Assembly (NCBI GenBank): GCA_002682825.1
Contig: NOKP01000011.1
Location: 1,458,098 to 1,522,097 of the forward strand
Direction of reading: 5' to 3'
DNA from: Neonectria sp. B-13
Lineage: Eukaryota; Ascomycota; Sordariomycetes; Hypocreales; Nectriaceae
DNA length: 64,000 bases
Below, one piece after another: positions 24,955 to 36,200 of the stretch. The position numbers were made by a program, and so were the translations under genes. The notes beneath the pieces were generated by a model. It was given only the letters and a program-made list of their open reading frames with translations. It did not search any database and had not been told where the DNA came from. Each line of letters begins with the position of its first letter. Within the stretch, counting starts at the first letter, position 1.

Positions 24955-25537
24955 GATGTCGAGGGACTATCGGTTTGTATTAATTGCGTCGTGGTATAGG
25001 TTATAGAGTAGTCAGAAGACACAGCGGAGAGATTTGAATGGAAGAGGAGATGGTGGAATGATAGAATGACTAAATGGGAAATTTTGGTGTTGAAGCGAGT
25101 GAGACGACGCAAGAGGACCCCGCCATCCACTCACAATGCCCCCGCCATCGGAGGTCATCGGCGTCGGGACGGACCCACATGAGAGCTTTCGCCTTTATGA
25201 GTCCATCCAGCAATTTCAAACGCGATTCATGAACGAATAGAACGTCAATTCTCAACTCTCAAGCCCAAGATAAATCACAACCTCTAGCTAGAAACCCGCA
25301 TATGCATGATGCGCAACGCAGTGCTGAAATAGCCCCTGACCATAACCGAGACTGTATCACCTCAACCTTGTCTACTGAATCACCTTTCCATTACACAATT
25401 CAGCCAAGTCCTATCTTCCGACAGGAAAAACCCGTGTACCCAAACGCCTACCAATGCAATATATTCCCATGTCCCAGGTCACGTCACGCCTCGCAGTCCC
25501 GGGCCTGCAACCGTCATCATATCCTTAACCACGGTGA
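24955..25537. promoter_or_regulatory. hom2 promoter and 3' flank of the PQ-loop gene
   Basis: These 583 bp separate the PQ-loop gene stop from the hom2 start on the same strand. No clear TATA box or perfect TGASTCA general-control site was found, only a weak ATGACTAAA near 25066. Confidence 0.5.
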
Positions 25538-26861
25538 CTAAGACTCGATCGCGCTGGTTCGGTCGTTCTTGGAGTACAGTCGGAACTGGATGAAGATGAT
25601 GCCATCCTCGACAATGGTTCCCAGGGATCCCAGAAGCCAGGGAAGCGCCTTGAGTAGGTAGCTCTCGTCCTGCGAGTAGGCGACCAGGCTGATACCGTAC
25701 GTTAGGTTGCCAGTCAGAGACAGCATGAAAAATAGTAGCGCGAGACCTATACCAGGTTAGCTGTCGTTCCTGGAGGGGTTGCCATACAGACCCACCTTCG
25801 CAAGATTGCTCTCGGTAGTTCTTGATGATCTGAGGAATTCGAGCACTAGAATTGTTAGCCAGATCCAGCATTATTGAGCCAGACAGACATACCATAGATA
25901 GCAAACGGCACTGAAGTATCCCAGGGCGAGGCCGATAATCTCGATCGGGCTCTTGGTGGTTGCCGATGAGCCGGGCGCGCTCGGCTCGGCGCTATCCCAA
26001 GCACCGGCTTTATACGAGACAAACCAGCCGGCAAATCCTACGACATACACAGCGAACAAGCTCAGGGCGTTGTGGATCCAGGGGCTGCTATCCGGGGTCT
26101 CGTCCTCGCCGGCCACCATCTTCATCAATGGATCCATCGATGTCTCGGTGTGTGTCGCGTGCCGACGCTGAGATCCTGGCAGGCCAAACGAAGAGCTCCT
26201 TCGCCTCGCGAGAAGGGGAGACTCCTCAGAGGCATCGATGGGCTGGGCGTTGTGCTGTCGGGCCTTGCGGCGGGCACTGACGGTGTTGTAGTAGACGGTC
26301 TGGGCGATGAGAATTATGTCGGCGATGCAGAAATAGCAGGCCAATGCGACGGCGGTTGGCGCGAGGCCGGTGAATAAGGCTCCTGGGGGGTTTCGTTAGC
26401 ATCCATGCCGGTGGGTGATGGCGTACGCCACTAAAGTGAATTTTTTTTTTGGGAATCAAGGGGTGGGAGGGCCGACGATCTATCTCGGTGAAATTTGGAC
26501 GCGGGACCAAAAATTGGGGGTGAGACAATTGGTAGAGCGCAACCGGAGCGAGACACAGGAGGTAGATGGCACGAACCGACGAGATTTGCAATGTCTCCGA
26601 TCAACCAGACAACGAGAAAAGCCATGCTGAGGCCATCGGCGCTCTGAGCTTTGTAGTTTGCGGCCAACTGCGGGAGCTGCATTGGACGGTCAGTCAGGCT
26701 TCGGAGGATGCAGCTGCGGGACACGCCTGGAACACGGCAATACGCACAAGGAGACAGATCCAAGCAGTCAAGCTGATGCTGCCAAAGACGCCAGATAGGG
26801 CCTCGGTCATTGGCAGGGCCCGCGCCGCAGCGGCGAGGACTGTGGTGGTGAGGAGGGTCAT
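25538..26861 (-). CDS. PQ-loop repeat protein, vacuolar cationic amino-acid transporter type (Ypq/Rtc2-like)
   Basis: Five exons on the minus strand, 26861-26748, 26676-26577, 26382-25893, 25845-25796 and 25746-25538, give 320 residues. There are two PQ-loop signatures: LPQLAANYKAQSADGLS from residue 39, directly after intron 1, and ARIPQIIKNYREQSCEGLAL from residue 236, spanning the last intron. There are seven predicted hydrophobic helices: one before the first PQ loop, then AFLVVWLIGDIANLVG, ALACYFCIADIILIA, ALSLFAVYVVGFAGWFV, the IGLALGYFSAVCYL segment, and two after the second loop. The loop between the two halves is charged and Ser-rich. In yeast, such proteins export lysine and arginine from the vacuole. 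Fungal length and architecture match that group. The substrate is inferred from the family. Introns are 47 to 194 nt. Confidence 0.9.
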
Positions 26862-28413
26862 TGCGATTGTGACTCGATGGTGGTGTTGCAAGAAAGCCGG
26901 TTTCCGAAGCGTACAGGATTGACCAGGAGCCAGCGGCCGGGACAGTTGAGAGAGGAGGATAAGATAAGAGGAGGAGGAGGGGAGGAGGATGAGAGGAGGA
27001 AGATGGTGAGCACCGGGGGAGGCTGCAAAGCTCACGCGACCAGATCTAAAAGGCGGACGGTTGTTTAATAAGGGAGGGAGGAAGAGGGAAGAGTCAGGTC
27101 ACACATCGAAAGCGGCCCGTTGTCGGATAAGGTGAGTCGTCTTATCAAAGAAAGAAGCCCTCTCCACTCCCTCACTCAGACTCTGCCAGTGGACACACAC
27201 CCCTGGTGGATGGATCTCCATGTTATCGGCGGTCCCGCAGGCGGGTTTTGTGGCTTCGCTCAGTGGCCCTCGGGGCTTGTCAGTGGCTGGCGGCGGTTCG
27301 CAGTTTGCAACTGAGCTGCCTGTATTGGCCAGGCTCAGGGCTTATCGCGCGACGTGCTGCGCTGTGACGCACAGGGCTGCGGGGCGGGATCTGCTGAGCT
27401 AAAAATCGGGGCTCAGAACGTTCCCATTACCTACTGGATACCCTGTAAGCAGGCAAGACGGGTTCGGCATCTGGCCCCATGCCCACCTGGGGACGCCTCA
27501 CGGGATGCGCACGGGATGCACTGCACCCTACTGTAAGAAGCCGTGATAACGTGCGTGCCATGCTCGGCTGTGACTGTACGTAAGGTACGTTTAATACCCT
27601 ACAATCCATGATGGGACGGTACGGTACCTCGTACTTTGCAGTACTTACGGATGCCTCTAGTACCCGATGTTTATATCCGCGCCGCTGTTGTTAAGGTTCT
27701 CGCTGTCCCGCTTAGAGTACTATACTTGCACACCTCTTTGAATGCCTTATCTTTCCTTTCCAATGGCGTGGAGCTTCACTCCGCATATGTCTCAGTGGCA
27801 TGTAGATCCCTTCGCCAATCCTCGGAGAGCTTGCAGCTCGTTGCACCCTATCCGTGTTCGTACGGAAGACAAGGACAGCCATGATTCCATCCCATTTCTC
27901 CATGCAGCAGTCCAGCCAGCCATTGCAGGCCGCCGCCCAAGAGCTGGCGACTCACACAAAGACAAGGCATAGACAGTCGCAGACCATTCAGAGACACGCA
28001 GGCCTGGTTCGGCCTCACGTGGGGCACCACACGCCGCCACGGCCCTCGTGATTCGCTCTCGTCAGCCCGAGCTGTGCTGTCCCGCTTCCAAGTTCCAATG
28101 GTTCCATGGACCCTGGTTCCTCTAGCAACTCTATCCGTATCGACTATTGGTTTGGCCCTCCGCAGCCGCCATCCAACCGGGCGTGCTCATGCTAGGTCTA
28201 TCTGAATCTAGGCCAGTCATGCTCTCGCAGCGGCAGCCTTGCATCGCCTCGACGCGCGGTTCTAGATTCCTACGTAACATGTAAACAGAAGGGTATATAT
28301 AAGCTACCTATCAAGCTGCCGGCTACACCCAGCTCCGCTTCTCCCCACCACGAGATATCTCGGGGACCATCCATTTCCTCGCATTCCACGCCGTCGCCGA
28401 TTCCATCCGAGTC
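26862..28413. other. Divergent spacer between the PQ-loop and nuclease genes
   Basis: The promoter of the PQ-loop gene lies at the left end, including an A/G-rich stretch on the plus strand at 26940-27005. The promoter of the nuclease gene lies at the right end. No gene was recognised in between. Confidence 0.5.
28294..28302 (+). promoter_or_regulatory. TATA box of the S1/P1 nuclease gene
   Basis: A perfect TATATATAA lies 112 bp upstream of the ATG at 28414, a suitable distance for a short fungal leader. TATA-driven promoters usually mark regulated genes, which fits a secreted nuclease. Confidence 0.6.
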
Positions 28414-29477
28414 ATGAAGCTCCTCTCCGCCAGCGCCTTGGCCATGGGCGCCATCGGGCTTCCAGGAGCCGCAGCCTGGGGCAGTACGTAGAATCAATCC
28501 CGAGCTCCGAGCTCCGGAGAGCTTCCATGAGAGCTCATTTCCCGACCGCTGTGGATTGATTAAGCTGACCATAGTCGGCCAGGCCTGGGTCACATCACCA
28601 CGGCGTACCTCGCCAGCCGCTTCGTCGCAAACACCACCGAGGCCTTCTTCCAGGAGCTGCTCGGCTCCCAGGAGCCAGATTACCTTGCCCTGATCGCGCC
28701 CTGGGCCGACTCCATCCGCTACACCGACTGGGGCCGCTACACCAAGAACTTCCACTTCATCGACGCCCACGACGACCCGCCGACCGACTGCAGCGTCGAC
28801 TACGAGCGCGACTGCAAGGACGGCGGTTGTGTCATCAGCGCCCTGGCCAACTACACCAAACAGTCGCTGGACTCGGACCTGCCGACCTGGCAGCGCCAGC
28901 AGGCTGCCAAGTTCGTCGTGCACTTCATCGGCGACATGCACCAGCCGCTGCACAACGAGAACATGGCCCTGGGCGGCAACCGCATCTACGTGCTCTTCAA
29001 CGGCCACCGGTATAATCTGCACCATGTCTGGGACAGCTCCATCATGGAAAAGTGGCTCGGTGGCCTGCACGGCGCGCCCTTGGCCATCGCCGAGAAGTGG
29101 TCGAGCCAGCTGGCCATCGCCATCACGGACGGCAAGTTTGCGGATGAGAAGGAGTCGTGGTTGAAGGACCTGGATCTGGACGACCCTATCAACAGTGCCC
29201 TGTCTTGGTCAAAGGAGACCAACGCCCTCGTCTGCACGCATGGTAAGTTGATTTTAAATGTGTCCACGGAAATGTCTTGAAAGGCTGACAAATGATCAAA
29301 GTGTTCCCCGAAGGCCCCGCAGCCATCGTGGGCAAGGAGCTTGGAGGCGAGTACACCGAGAAGGCCGGGCCCGTGATTGAGAAGCAGGTCGCACGCGCGG
29401 GATATAGGATGGCGGCATGGCTGGACCGCATTGTCGATGCCTATCAGGCCGAGCAGCAGATTTCCGAGGAGCTGTAG
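28414..29477 (+). CDS. Secreted S1/P1-type zinc nuclease
   Basis: Three exons, 28414-28483, 28583-29242 and 29302-29477, give 301 residues. A signal peptide of about 21 residues ends in GAAA, leaving W22 as the mature N-terminus. In S1/P1 nucleases that tryptophan supplies zinc ligands through its amino group and carbonyl. Further family marks are WGSLGH across intron 1, APWADSIRYTDW, FHFID, the block HFIGDMHQPLH followed by GGN, and NLHHVWDSS. The length matches the family. The enzyme cuts single-stranded DNA and RNA outside the cell, usually to scavenge phosphate and nucleotides. Intron 1 was placed with its acceptor at the second possible AG (GGCCAG), because only this keeps the WGSLGH motif. 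Intron 2 ends in the less common AAG acceptor, which restores CTHVFPEGPAA. A TATA box lies upstream. Confidence 0.93.
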
Positions 29478-31843
29478 ACTAACAGATAGCCGAAGGGGCC
29501 GACGGGGCCGTAAACGCCAAGGGAGCTGGCATTTGGACATGAGACGAGCTATGAACCACGAGTATTTGAGATAATTGACTTTTTGGGAAATCAAACAGTT
29601 TGCAGTAGCAGAGAGGCTGGGTTCGCGTCGCCTCAGCCCTAGTGTCAATCAAAGGAGAGGGGCAGCAAAGCAACGTGGTGATGACATCGTCAATGCGCCG
29701 TTTACCCTCGGGCGCCTGATGGCCGGCTCCCTACGAAAGACGAGCGCCCGCATGAGTTCCAGGAAATCCATGCTACCGTGTTGCTGTGTCAATTGAGGAA
29801 GTGGATGAAATGGGATGAAAGATGACATCTCGCTCGCTAATACGGGGGACCTGGCACCAGCCATCGACCTGAGTCTTGGACTGTCTCAGCCCAGAGTCCC
29901 AAGGCCGGAACCATTGTTCTCGCCGTACGGATACACGGTAAAGGGAAAATCGAGTTTCACGGGTTCTTCTCGAGTCTCAAGAATCAGAACAAGCGACACG
30001 ATCGGCGGTGTTTCAAGAGATGGGCATGTGTCATCCAGGTCACAAGTCGCGGGCGGAAGGGTTACATCGCCTGGGCAGCCGAGTTCCGTGTGTGGCGGGG
30101 GGGAAGGGGGGCTTACACCGATACCATGATGCTACGTCTCGGATGCCAAGGCCCGATTCAGGACACAGCGAGGATTGGCAAAAGTTCGGTTTCTGCATTG
30201 AAGCTGGGGAAAACTACGGCCATAGTAGAACGCCACTCCCATAGTAGGACGGAGGTGCAAAGCAGCCGAAATTGGAGGAGGTTTTAGGGCGTTGTGTTTG
30301 AGCGGCGCGGATTCGCCTGGACCGAGGGCGGATGAACTTGACGCTGGCAGCCAGCTATGACGGTGGGAGGACCACTCGGTGCTTCAGGTATCGGGATTAT
30401 CCTGGGAGGTGTTGGGATGGCCTCGTGGTTTTACTCAGGCCTTTGTGGCTTTTGGGTCGATGGGTGCATGTGGTAGACGCCATGGCGGAGAGTTGACCGA
30501 GCCACAGCGGAGAGAAAGCAACGCAAATAGTCCGTACGTAGTCTACATGACAGTCGATAGTCTCGGCGGCTGTGAAAACAACGGTGCATGCTGCAAGGTA
30601 CCGTGCTATATCTGGCCGTCCCGCTATCTATGCGCATTTGGCACTCAACGGGCCATGCGGGAAATGATGCAAAACCTCATCAACCTCTCAACCAGCACCT
30701 AGACCCCGGAAGTGAATCGAAGATCGGATGCCGCCGACCGCGACCCGACCAAACAAGGTTAAAAGCGAACAATCCCTGAACCCCCAGCAGTAGTCTATTT
30801 TCTTTCAGGCCCCTTGCTACTCCTGCTCTCTCTTCTCACAGAGCTCAGACACCGCGCTTACTGGCGTCGTCTCGGAGGCGAAACGCCGTGTGCCTGGCAT
30901 CCCGCGTGTGAGGGAGCTTGGCAAGAGCCGCCATTGGCTGCGCCGCCGGGTCGCTGTAGGCCCGAACGAGGCCTGAGGTTACAAGGCCGAGTTGGATGCG
31001 ACGTCTGGAGCCGCATCTCCACCTCTCCGCCTCTCTACCACCGTTTTCGACGTCGTAGCACCGGGGGGCGCCCAGTTCCTTAGGCTTGGTGTTATGGACT
31101 GTGTTGTTGGGACGCCTCCTGTTAGGACCAGCGCTGGCTGACATGCCCATCGCCCTAACACCTACCATCGTCATGACTCCCCCCCTGACGTCCCAAGCCT
31201 TACCTCCAAGTTCCGGCTCTGTCTCGCATGGCCGCCTCTTCAGACGACCCTAGTCTCCTCCCGGCTCCGTCCCAACAATGCTCAGCCTTCATGTCGCTCT
31301 TCGAGTTTGATCTCCTCTCCGCCTAGCCTTCCCGTCAAGGGGCCCCGGTTGCAACTGCGTCCTTCTCTCTTCTCAGCCGTTTCCGGGTATCCCGTCTCTG
31401 CGACTTCGCGGAGACGCCCAAGCCCTCGAAATGCGACCTTGGACCCGGCCCCTGCCTCCGCCGAGCTGGCGTCCGTCTGATGTGCGTGCCCCGAGACACT
31501 CTAAGGCCTTGCAATGGACCTTCTCGGCATCTCGGCTCCGCTTTGCTCTACTCTTCCATTATGTTTTAAACCCGTTCAAACACCCTCCAGTTTCCAGTTA
31601 ACCAGCTCCCTTCTCTTCTATTCTCATCAACGCTGGCGGTGTGTCTCTTTTCTACATTCGTTCCTTTCGCTGAGATTCAGTTGATCCTGTGTCTGTGACC
31701 ATTCCTTTCACTGTTCTCATTCTTATTCGACCCGGTCTGGAACCGCCCATTTTCGCATTCACAAACAACCCTGACTATTTACCAACTTTCTCTCCCCTTC
31801 TCTTCTACGACCTTTGAGATTCCTTCAGTCAACATCAGTCAAC
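29478..31843. other. Spacer and long pyrimidine-rich leader of the Egh16-like gene
   Basis: No gene was recognised in 29.5-31.2 kb. From about 31.2 kb to 31.84 kb the plus strand is very rich in C and T, typical of a transcribed leader of a strongly expressed fungal gene, and it runs into the Egh16-like start. Confidence 0.5.
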
Positions 31844-33289
31844 ATGCACGTCAAAGGACTCCTCGTTGCCGTTCTTGGCATGGCTGCCTTGTCCGACGCC
31901 GCTGTCGCCGCCAAGCGGTCTCCGTTCTCTCGCGCCCTTCATCGACGACAATTCGGCGGCGGAGGCAACAATCAAAATGGAGGTCAAGGCAACAACGGCC
32001 AGAACCAGAACCAAGACCAAAACCAAGACCAGAACCAAGGCAATGGCAATGACCAAGCCGATGACGCTGCTGGTGGTGGTGGTGGTGGCGGCGACGCGAC
32101 GGCTCTGGATGCGAACAACATCCAAACCGGCTCCCAGCAAGATGGCAACCAACAGCCGGCAGATGGCCAAGCAGCCTCCGCAACGTAAGTACCTCGCCTC
32201 ATCATCAAAATCACAATAGCTAACTCGCCACCAGTGACGATGCCAACTTCATCAACTTTTGCACAGGCGAAACTCTTACCAATGGCGAGCAGAACGAAGC
32301 AGGATCCTGCAACGGAATTCGTTAGTAACCCATAATCTCTCCTTTCACATCCTCATATTAATTATGATAGCCATGGGTAAAATCCCTAGTTCCGGCAAGA
32401 TGGTCTCGGCTGTCTTCACCAGCCCCCAGAACGGTGATGACATCGATGCCAACACAGACTTCGATATCTCCGTTCAGACGTCCGGCTTGTCAGCTGGCTC
32501 TTTCACTAATGCGCAAACCACCTACTACTCGGCCCCTCAAGATCTTGACGGCAACGGCCAGATCATCGGTCACACTCACATCACGGTCCAAGACACCGGA
32601 GGCTCCCTGAACCCGACTAATGCCCTGGACCCCACGCAATTTGCTTTCTTCAAGGGCATCAACGACGCTGGAAACGGCCAGGGACTTCTCACTGCTACTG
32701 TCGACGGAGGCCTTCCTGCCGGCAACTACCGCATCTGCTCCATGTCATCGGCGTCGAACCACCAGCCTGTGCTGATGCCCGTGGCCCAGCGAGGTGCTCA
32801 GGATGATTGTATCAGGATCACTGTCGGTGCAGGCGGCGCCAACGGTGGCAACANNNNNNNNNNNNNNNNNNNNNNNNNNNNNNNNNNNNNNNNNNNNNNN
32901 NNNNNNNNNNNNNNNNNNNNNNNNNNNNNNNNNNNNNNNNNNNNNNNNNNNNNCAGGGCGATGCTGCTCAGGGCGATGCTGCTCAGGGCGATGCTGCTCA
33001 GGGCGATGCTGCTCAGGGCGATGCTGCTCAGGGCGATGCTGCTCAGGGCGATGCTGCTCAGGGCGATGCCGCGCAGGACGATGCCGCGCAGGATAACACA
33101 CAAAACGGTGGAAATAATAACGCTGGTGGTGGCAACAACAACTTTGGTAACGGCGGTAACGGCGGCTTCGGCGGAGGCAACAGTCAGTTCTCGAACTCTC
33201 TCAGCCAAAAGGGTACTAACGGAAACCAGACGGCTTCGGACGCGGGCGCGGACGGGGCCGGAGCAGGGGACGCGGCCGGGTCTAGATAA
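31844..33289 (+). CDS. Secreted Egh16-domain protein (GEgh16/Mas1/Gas1-like) with QGDAA repeat tail, gap inside
   Basis: Three exons, 31844-32184, 32235-32320 and 32371-33289, with 50-nt introns. The third is broken by 100 Ns. 303 residues are readable before the gap and 111 after it. A signal peptide ends near DAAVA, followed by dibasic sites (AKR, HRR) that could be Kex2 targets. A Gly/Asn/Gln-rich segment (NQDQNQDQNQ) spans about residues 37-110. Residues about 115-300 form the Egh16 (DUF3129) domain: DDANFINFCTGETLTNG, SCNGIPMGKIPSS, TTYYSAPQDLDGNG, IGHTHITVQDTGGSLNPT, FAFFKGINDAGNGQGLL and MSSASNHQPVLMPVAQRGAQ. This family was described from appressoria of plant pathogens and is also found in insect pathogens. 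After the gap come QGDAA repeats and a Gly/Asn-rich end. The coding frame before and after the gap differs, so the gap length is not 100. Cell-surface or matrix function is inferred. Confidence 0.88.
32854..32953. other. Assembly gap of 100 N
   Basis: Exactly 100 unknown bases lie inside the coding exon, next to a perfect 15-bp tandem array. Counting codons on both sides, the true missing length must leave remainder 2 on division by 3, whereas 100 leaves remainder 1. The number is therefore a placeholder. Confidence 0.95.
32954..33088 (+). repeat. 15-bp coding minisatellite, QGDAA units
   Basis: Seven identical copies of CAGGGCGATGCTGCT run from the gap edge to 33058. They are followed by a synonymous variant copy (33059-33073, still QGDAA) and a QDDAA copy (33074-33088). 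The nucleotide identity points to recent expansion. The array very probably continues into the gap. Confidence 0.95.
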
Positions 33290-36200
33290 AGCGGCAAGAG
33301 AAGAGCCATATGTTTGCTACTATGCTCGCCGGTGCCATAGCCCAGGCGGCCTTAGACATCGGCGACGATAGCAAGGCTCTGCGAGGAAATACATATTTCC
33401 TTCACGACTTGGAACGCCAAGAATCTTTACTCAGAGGCTTCTCAACGTGCATATCACCGCGAGCAGCTCTTAGTTTTCGCGTTCACGGTTTTGTACTAAT
33501 TGCTAGGCTCAGGAGAGAGGAGCTGGGTCCGAGGCTGGCCAGATTGGCAGCCTCGCATGATATTTAAGTGTTTGTGTTTGCGTGGGATACCAACGGGTAA
33601 CTTTCTCTCCTTGAGGAGCCTGCAACACAGATCTGTATAGAAATTTATTTGCTCTGTTAATTTACTCTGAATCGTTGGTGTCTATGTGAATCTGAGACTT
33701 TGAAAACTTGGGCCGGACGGGCCTCACACTCGGTGTCAAGAAGGAAGAATCTGGACCATCCGGATTACAGATCAACTCGGATTTTTTTTTCCCCTTGAGT
33801 TTCGTGCTGTGAAGATCACACACCTGTGCCAGTAGTCTGCGACAGTGGCGGTTCCGAGCTCCGTGAAACCCGATGAAACCGGTCGTCGAAGGTCCGGCCG
33901 GCGCAAGTTACGGATGCAAGCGCTCATTTAATGCCTCCAAACAAGAACAGCAGCTCGAATGTGAGCTTAATTTAGATTTCTCTTGGCTTGCAATCAAATA
34001 AGCTGGTCACGATGACCATTACCTCCAAGTAGTAAATGTGAAAGGTTCCTACTAAACAACGCGACGGGAACATTTGCTGTAGTTTTGTCTGTACATCTCA
34101 AATCATCTATTATTTCCTATGTTTGCGTGGTCTTAATCCAACTGAATAACAGGTAAATACCATTTAGACAAATGCAATGTAGGAAAGGCAGTATCTTCTT
34201 CTTGACTGTCGTATCTCTTGTGACATGAAGGTTGTTTGTTCTGGTCATTTGTCTAGGGTAGCAAATTTTCAAGGAATCTGCTTGATGCATTCAGTCGCGA
34301 ATGAGATTTATCAGTTTGCACAGGTTGGCCGTCACATTATCGAGGACCAAAATTTAGCTTCCTCTAAATCCTCAGTTCCCACTGCTGTACTATTTGGTTG
34401 GCGTATTGCCCGATCCTGGAGTTAAGTCCCCGCGATCATCAGCCATGAAAACCCTTCGTGGGGACCCCACAGTCTTCTCGTTTAAAATTGACGTCTTAAA
34501 GTACTAGGTTTATAAAAGAATGCTTTGGGATATTTTGGATGCGTATGAGATGGGAGTTTCTCGTGCTCACGTGAAAAAGATGTGGCATCGAGCAAGACTT
34601 ACACTCAGTACACACATGCCCCTTTTCGGAGTTTTCAAAATACTTCGGACACCGTGTGAAGCGAATTCGGGGGAGGATCTGAGGAAAACGATACCCGGAA
34701 TTGCAATCTAATGAAAAGAGACCTGAAATTGCCATGCTTGGGAACCGTTGAAGAGCACCCTTGCTCGCTAACCGATGGACTCATGCAGAGAACGATAGTT
34801 CAACTGCATTCGGACATGTCCTTCTGCTGAACCTGGTTGTCCATGTAGTTAGAAATCGAGTAGGATTCCTACCTGGACGATCCGATATATTAATGGAAGA
34901 TATATTGCTGATATATTAATGAAATATGAGCACACTGGGGGGTACGCACTCGACCCCATACCGATGCTACCCCAATATATATTTTCTGGGCATTGAATTC
35001 AATAGTTTGCATTGGCAATTCCCGTAAGCGATGATGTTTAATGCTTCTGGCTCACGGAGCACCTGGTGGTGGTCATCCGTGTAAGGTGGCGCCACGATCT
35101 ATGAGGTAGTCCGCCTGACCTGACCCTCGAACTGGATGGACAGCTGAGCTCGCACCTTCGTACGATCAGTTTTCTTGACATGCCTCTTTTTGGTTACTCT
35201 CAACATGCACTCTCCCACGCGCCAATGAACATTTGCAGGTCGACAAATGTCAACGCGGGAGGATATCGCCAAGTGTCGGCGGCATATCTCGTCCTCGAGA
35301 TTGATGTGACATCGATCCATGTGTGCACGCGAGTCGTTTGTTTCCGCGCCGGAAGTTCGACACAGAACCGAATCACAACGACCGTTTTCTGATCGTTCGC
35401 GTGGCCTGCGAGGTTCGTGCCGCCGTGGCGTCCGCCTCCCCTTGGCGCCCAGTTTCCGCGGCCATGGCCAGGGGTCATATGTCCCATGGTTATTGCCGAC
35501 GGGTTGGTTGCATTCGGACGGTGCCGGCAGTGTATCCTACGGCAAGAAAGCCCCCCCGAGTCATGGTGGCTTACAACCGTTGTTGGTTGCTGTGTCGTGA
35601 AAGTCATGTTGGCATGGTTTCCTCTTGTTTCCCGGTACCTGGTCTCGCGAGTGGCATGAACTCTGCAAGGGGTCAAGTTTCGCTGGGACAAGGGCTCGAC
35701 ATTGGGGTAAGCAGCTGAGGCCGGGGAGTGTTTGTATGCCGCACAAGATGTAACGTAGGCGATGAGGCATCGCGAGTATGTCGTCGTCGGCGATTGAGAG
35801 TGGTGCGAGCATGTTTGGAATACTTGGAAAATGAGGGGCTAAGACGGGAAGAGGGTTCCAAAACAGACTCACTTCGTGGGTTAGTGAAACGCGTCCTCTC
35901 TCAGCTCTGTTTAGAACAGAGACGAGCATCAGCAGAGGCGCTGAGACGAGTCTGCGCTATCTATGCACGCTTCAGTGTAGTCTAGCTGCTTGTCAAGCCC
36001 CGACTAGCATCACAGGGCAAGGGTTCTTGGCTCCCTTGCGATCAGGCACGGCTTGACGGTCTTGACTATCTGCGGGAGGGATACTCTCGCCTGAGGCTGA
36101 CGGTTCACGCACCTGGCATGGACCATTGGGTCTAGAGCCAGGACCCGGAGGACATGGATACTGATGCCAAGACCAGGCAGCATGGCAGTTGCTTGGGTCG

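Noticed and set aside
28270..29070. 266-codon minus-strand open frame
   Set aside because: It is antisense to the S1/P1 nuclease, whose catalytic motifs are on the plus strand.
32259..33371. Single 370-codon frame across the Ns with RAMLL repeats
   Set aside because: It is an artefact of reading through the 100-N gap in the wrong frame and through introns. The true frame after the gap is QGDAA.
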